Assembly (NCBI RefSeq): GCF_036898095.1
Contig: NC_090746.1
Coordinates: 56,653,899-56,717,898, forward strand
DNA: 64,000 bases
From: Palaemon carinicauda
Lineage: Eukaryota; Arthropoda; Malacostraca; Decapoda; Palaemonidae
Reading direction: 5' to 3'
Shown: positions 62,716 to 64,000 of the stretch, one piece after another
Position numbering within the stretch: the stretch's first letter is position 1
How the letters are laid out: each line of letters opens with the position of its first letter
Program-made: the position numbers and the translations under genes
The notes under the pieces: generated by a model
What the model was told of the DNA's origin: nothing
The model's input: the letters and a program-made list of their open reading frames with translations, nothing else
The model's database searches: none

Positions 62716-64000
62716 CTATATCCTTAACCAGCTGTTGTGGAAACAAGGCGCTGATAAGGGAGCATAGAGCAGTTCCAATCTCTGACAGGGAGTAACTCCT
62801 GCCGAAAGGAAAGAGCAAAGGGTTTCTCTCTTCTTTAAGACTCCCGACGTAAAGGTGGAGGCGAGCTCATTGGAGCCATCGCGGATGGCTTTATCCATAC
62901 AGGACATGATAAGTAAGACAACATCTTGGTCGGCAGACGAGATCTTCCTACTTAAAGCTCCTAATGACCAGTCAAGAAAGTTAAACACTTCAAAGGCTCT
63001 GTATACGCCTTTAAGCAGATGGTCAAGGTCCGAGGAGGACCAACAAATCTTCGAGCGTCTCATGGCCAGGCGACGGGGAGAGTCTACGAGGCTTGAGAAG
63101 TCACCCTGGGCAGAGGCAGGGACTCCCAAGCCGAGAACTTCTCCCGTGCTATACCAGACGCTCGATCTAGAAGCAAGCTTAGAAGGAGGGAAGGCAAAGG
63201 CAGTCTTCCCCAAACTCCTCCTGGTATTCAACCAGTCGCCTAGAAGACGTAAAGCCCTCTTAGAAGAGCGAGAAAGCACTAGCTTAGTAAAGGCTGGCTT
63301 GGTAGCAGCTAAGCCTAGAGCAAACTCAGACGGAGGCGAACGAGGAGCAACAGCAACAAAGTGATCTGGAAAAAGATCCTTGAAAATCATCATGATCTTC
63401 TTGAAATCCATCGAAGGAGGAACAGCCTTAGGTTCATCTACATCTGAAGGATTATCATCAGGATGAGGATCAGCAACGTCCTCATCTGAAGGAGCTTCGT
63501 CCGATAACTGCTGAGTCTCAAGCAAGGGAGAGACCTGCCTTGGTGGCAATGCTTGACAAGCAGAGTCCACACGCACCGGAGCATCAGTAGCAGTCCAGGA
63601 CGCTACGTCATGTAACTGCTTAACAGACTGACTAGCAACAACAACAGGAGCGGGAGGACGCTCGACGTCAACTCGAGACTGCCTTGACTGCCTAGACTGA
63701 GCAGTCAAAACAACTCTTGACTGCGGTGCTTGACGCTCAACGTCAAAACAAGTCAACTTCGCTGGTTGGCGAACGTCCTGAACGTCAACAAGAGCATGCG
63801 GCAGCGGCTGAACGTCCACAAGCGGCTGAAAGTCAACACGGGACTGCATCGAGTGAGGCTCTACAAAACGTGACTGACGTGACTTAGTAACGTCAACGTC
63901 AACAGGACGAGCAAAGGCTCGTTTGGGCGGCTGACGGCCAGGATCTCGATCAGCTAAGCGGCGAGGATCATCGTGAACCTTCTCAGCAGAATAGTCCTCC
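62716..64000 (-). CDS. DIRS gag-like protein (copy E), partial
   Basis: The frame is open from the right edge to 62716, about 428 codons seen; the N-terminus lies outside the window. The upstream half is rich in short Val-Asp-Val and Gln-Ser-Arg repeats, then acidic (SDEAPSDEDVADPHPDDNPSD). A conserved helical half follows (RALRLLGDWLNTRRSLGKT, FNFLDWSLGALSRK). A basic Arg/Ser/Gly-rich region lies further on at 62500-62650 in another frame, after a stop, so the C-terminus may be broken. Role by analogy: particle formation. Confidence 0.7.
   Translation of the reverse strand, partial: EDYSAEKVHDDPRRLADRDPGRQPPKRAFARPVDVDVTKSRQSRFVEPHSMQSRVDFQPLVDVQPLPHALVDVQDVRQPAKLTCFDVERQAPQSRVVLTAQSRQSRQSRVDVERPPAPVVVASQSVKQLHDVASWTATDAPVRVDSACQALPPRQVSPLLETQQLSDEAPSDEDVADPHPDDNPSDVDEPKAVPPSMDFKKIMMIFKDLFPDHFVAVAPRSPPSEFALGLAATKPAFTKLVLSRSSKRALRLLGDWLNTRRSLGKTAFAFPPSKLASRSSVWYSTGEVLGLGVPASAQGDFSSLVDSPRRLAMRRSKICWSSSDLDHLLKGVYRAFEVFNFLDWSLGALSRKISSADQDVVLLIMSCMDKAIRDGSNELASTFTSGVLKKRETLCSFLSAGVTPCQRLELLYAPLSAPCFHNSWLRI

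Larger units (their letters stand above)
53826..64000 (-). mobile_element. DIRS copy E (family 3), split by an LTR retrotransposon
   Basis: The left terminus starts at about 53826 (ttttataaaaatgatattttg) and the ICR lies at about 54067-54165 (inverse of the left end, then the inverse of a right end, centre near atcatttttaaatattt). Recombinase (54554-55680) and the end of RNase H lie left of the LTR insertion. RNase H, RT and gag (60927-64000) lie right of it, and the element runs off the window. The terminal sequences differ from families 1 and 2. Confidence 0.85.

Overview
The window is nuclear DNA from an animal, most likely a decapod crustacean. Spliced exons, three families of DIRS1-type tyrosine-recombinase retrotransposons, pogo/Tigger-like DNA transposons and many long (GA)n/(CT)n tracts all point to an invertebrate nuclear genome. 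The decapod assignment is inference from the DIRS abundance and from remembered repeats; it was not tested.

One host gene is recognisable: a class II CPD photolyase on the minus strand. Four coding exons read right to left with matching splice phases: exon 1 (52889-52984, with the start codon), exon 2 (52478-52604), exon 3 (44056-44181) and exon 4 (3977-4179). The rest of the gene lies beyond the left edge. Intron 3 spans about 39.9 kb and intron 2 about 8.3 kb, and almost all of both is transposable elements. The exons carry about 550 coding bases, so most of the window is repeat-derived.

Layout: 1-3655, 5' part of a decayed DIRS copy (F) holding a Tigger-like element (1606-3081). 3977-4179, photolyase exon 4. 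4541-5066, 3' end of another DIRS copy (G). 5067-9977, decayed DIRS copy A. 10165-13250, RTE-like LINE on the plus strand. 14270-14535, minisatellite. 14815-16684, second Tigger-like element with a long internal hairpin. 17921-26689, DIRS copy B, apparently intact (gag, RT-RNase H, tyrosine recombinase, inverted repeats, internal complementary region). 26690-35647, DIRS copy C, head to tail with B. 37200-39362, a DIRS 5' end (H) split by a TA-flanked DNA transposon (37339-39311). 39504-40126, 5'-truncated LINE. 40842-43660, another TA-flanked DNA transposon holding a piggyBac remnant. 44056-44181, exon 3. 44227-50776, DIRS copy D. 51085-52190, long inverted repeat. 52478-52984, exons 2 and 1. 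From 53826 past the right edge, DIRS copy E, split at 55934-60922 by a young LTR retrotransposon.

The LTR element has near-identical LTRs, a 4-bp target duplication, a tRNA-Lys-type primer site, a polypurine tract and an intact gag with five zinc knuckles. Instead of pol it has a short -1-frame ORF, reached through a GGGAAAC slippery heptamer placed directly before the gag stop. All DIRS-derived segments lie in the photolyase orientation, while both LINEs and the LTR element are antisense. The best leads are the B/C tandem junction, the pol-less LTR element that keeps a frameshift signal, a likely spliced leader on the B/C gag, and the repeat-filled photolyase intron.
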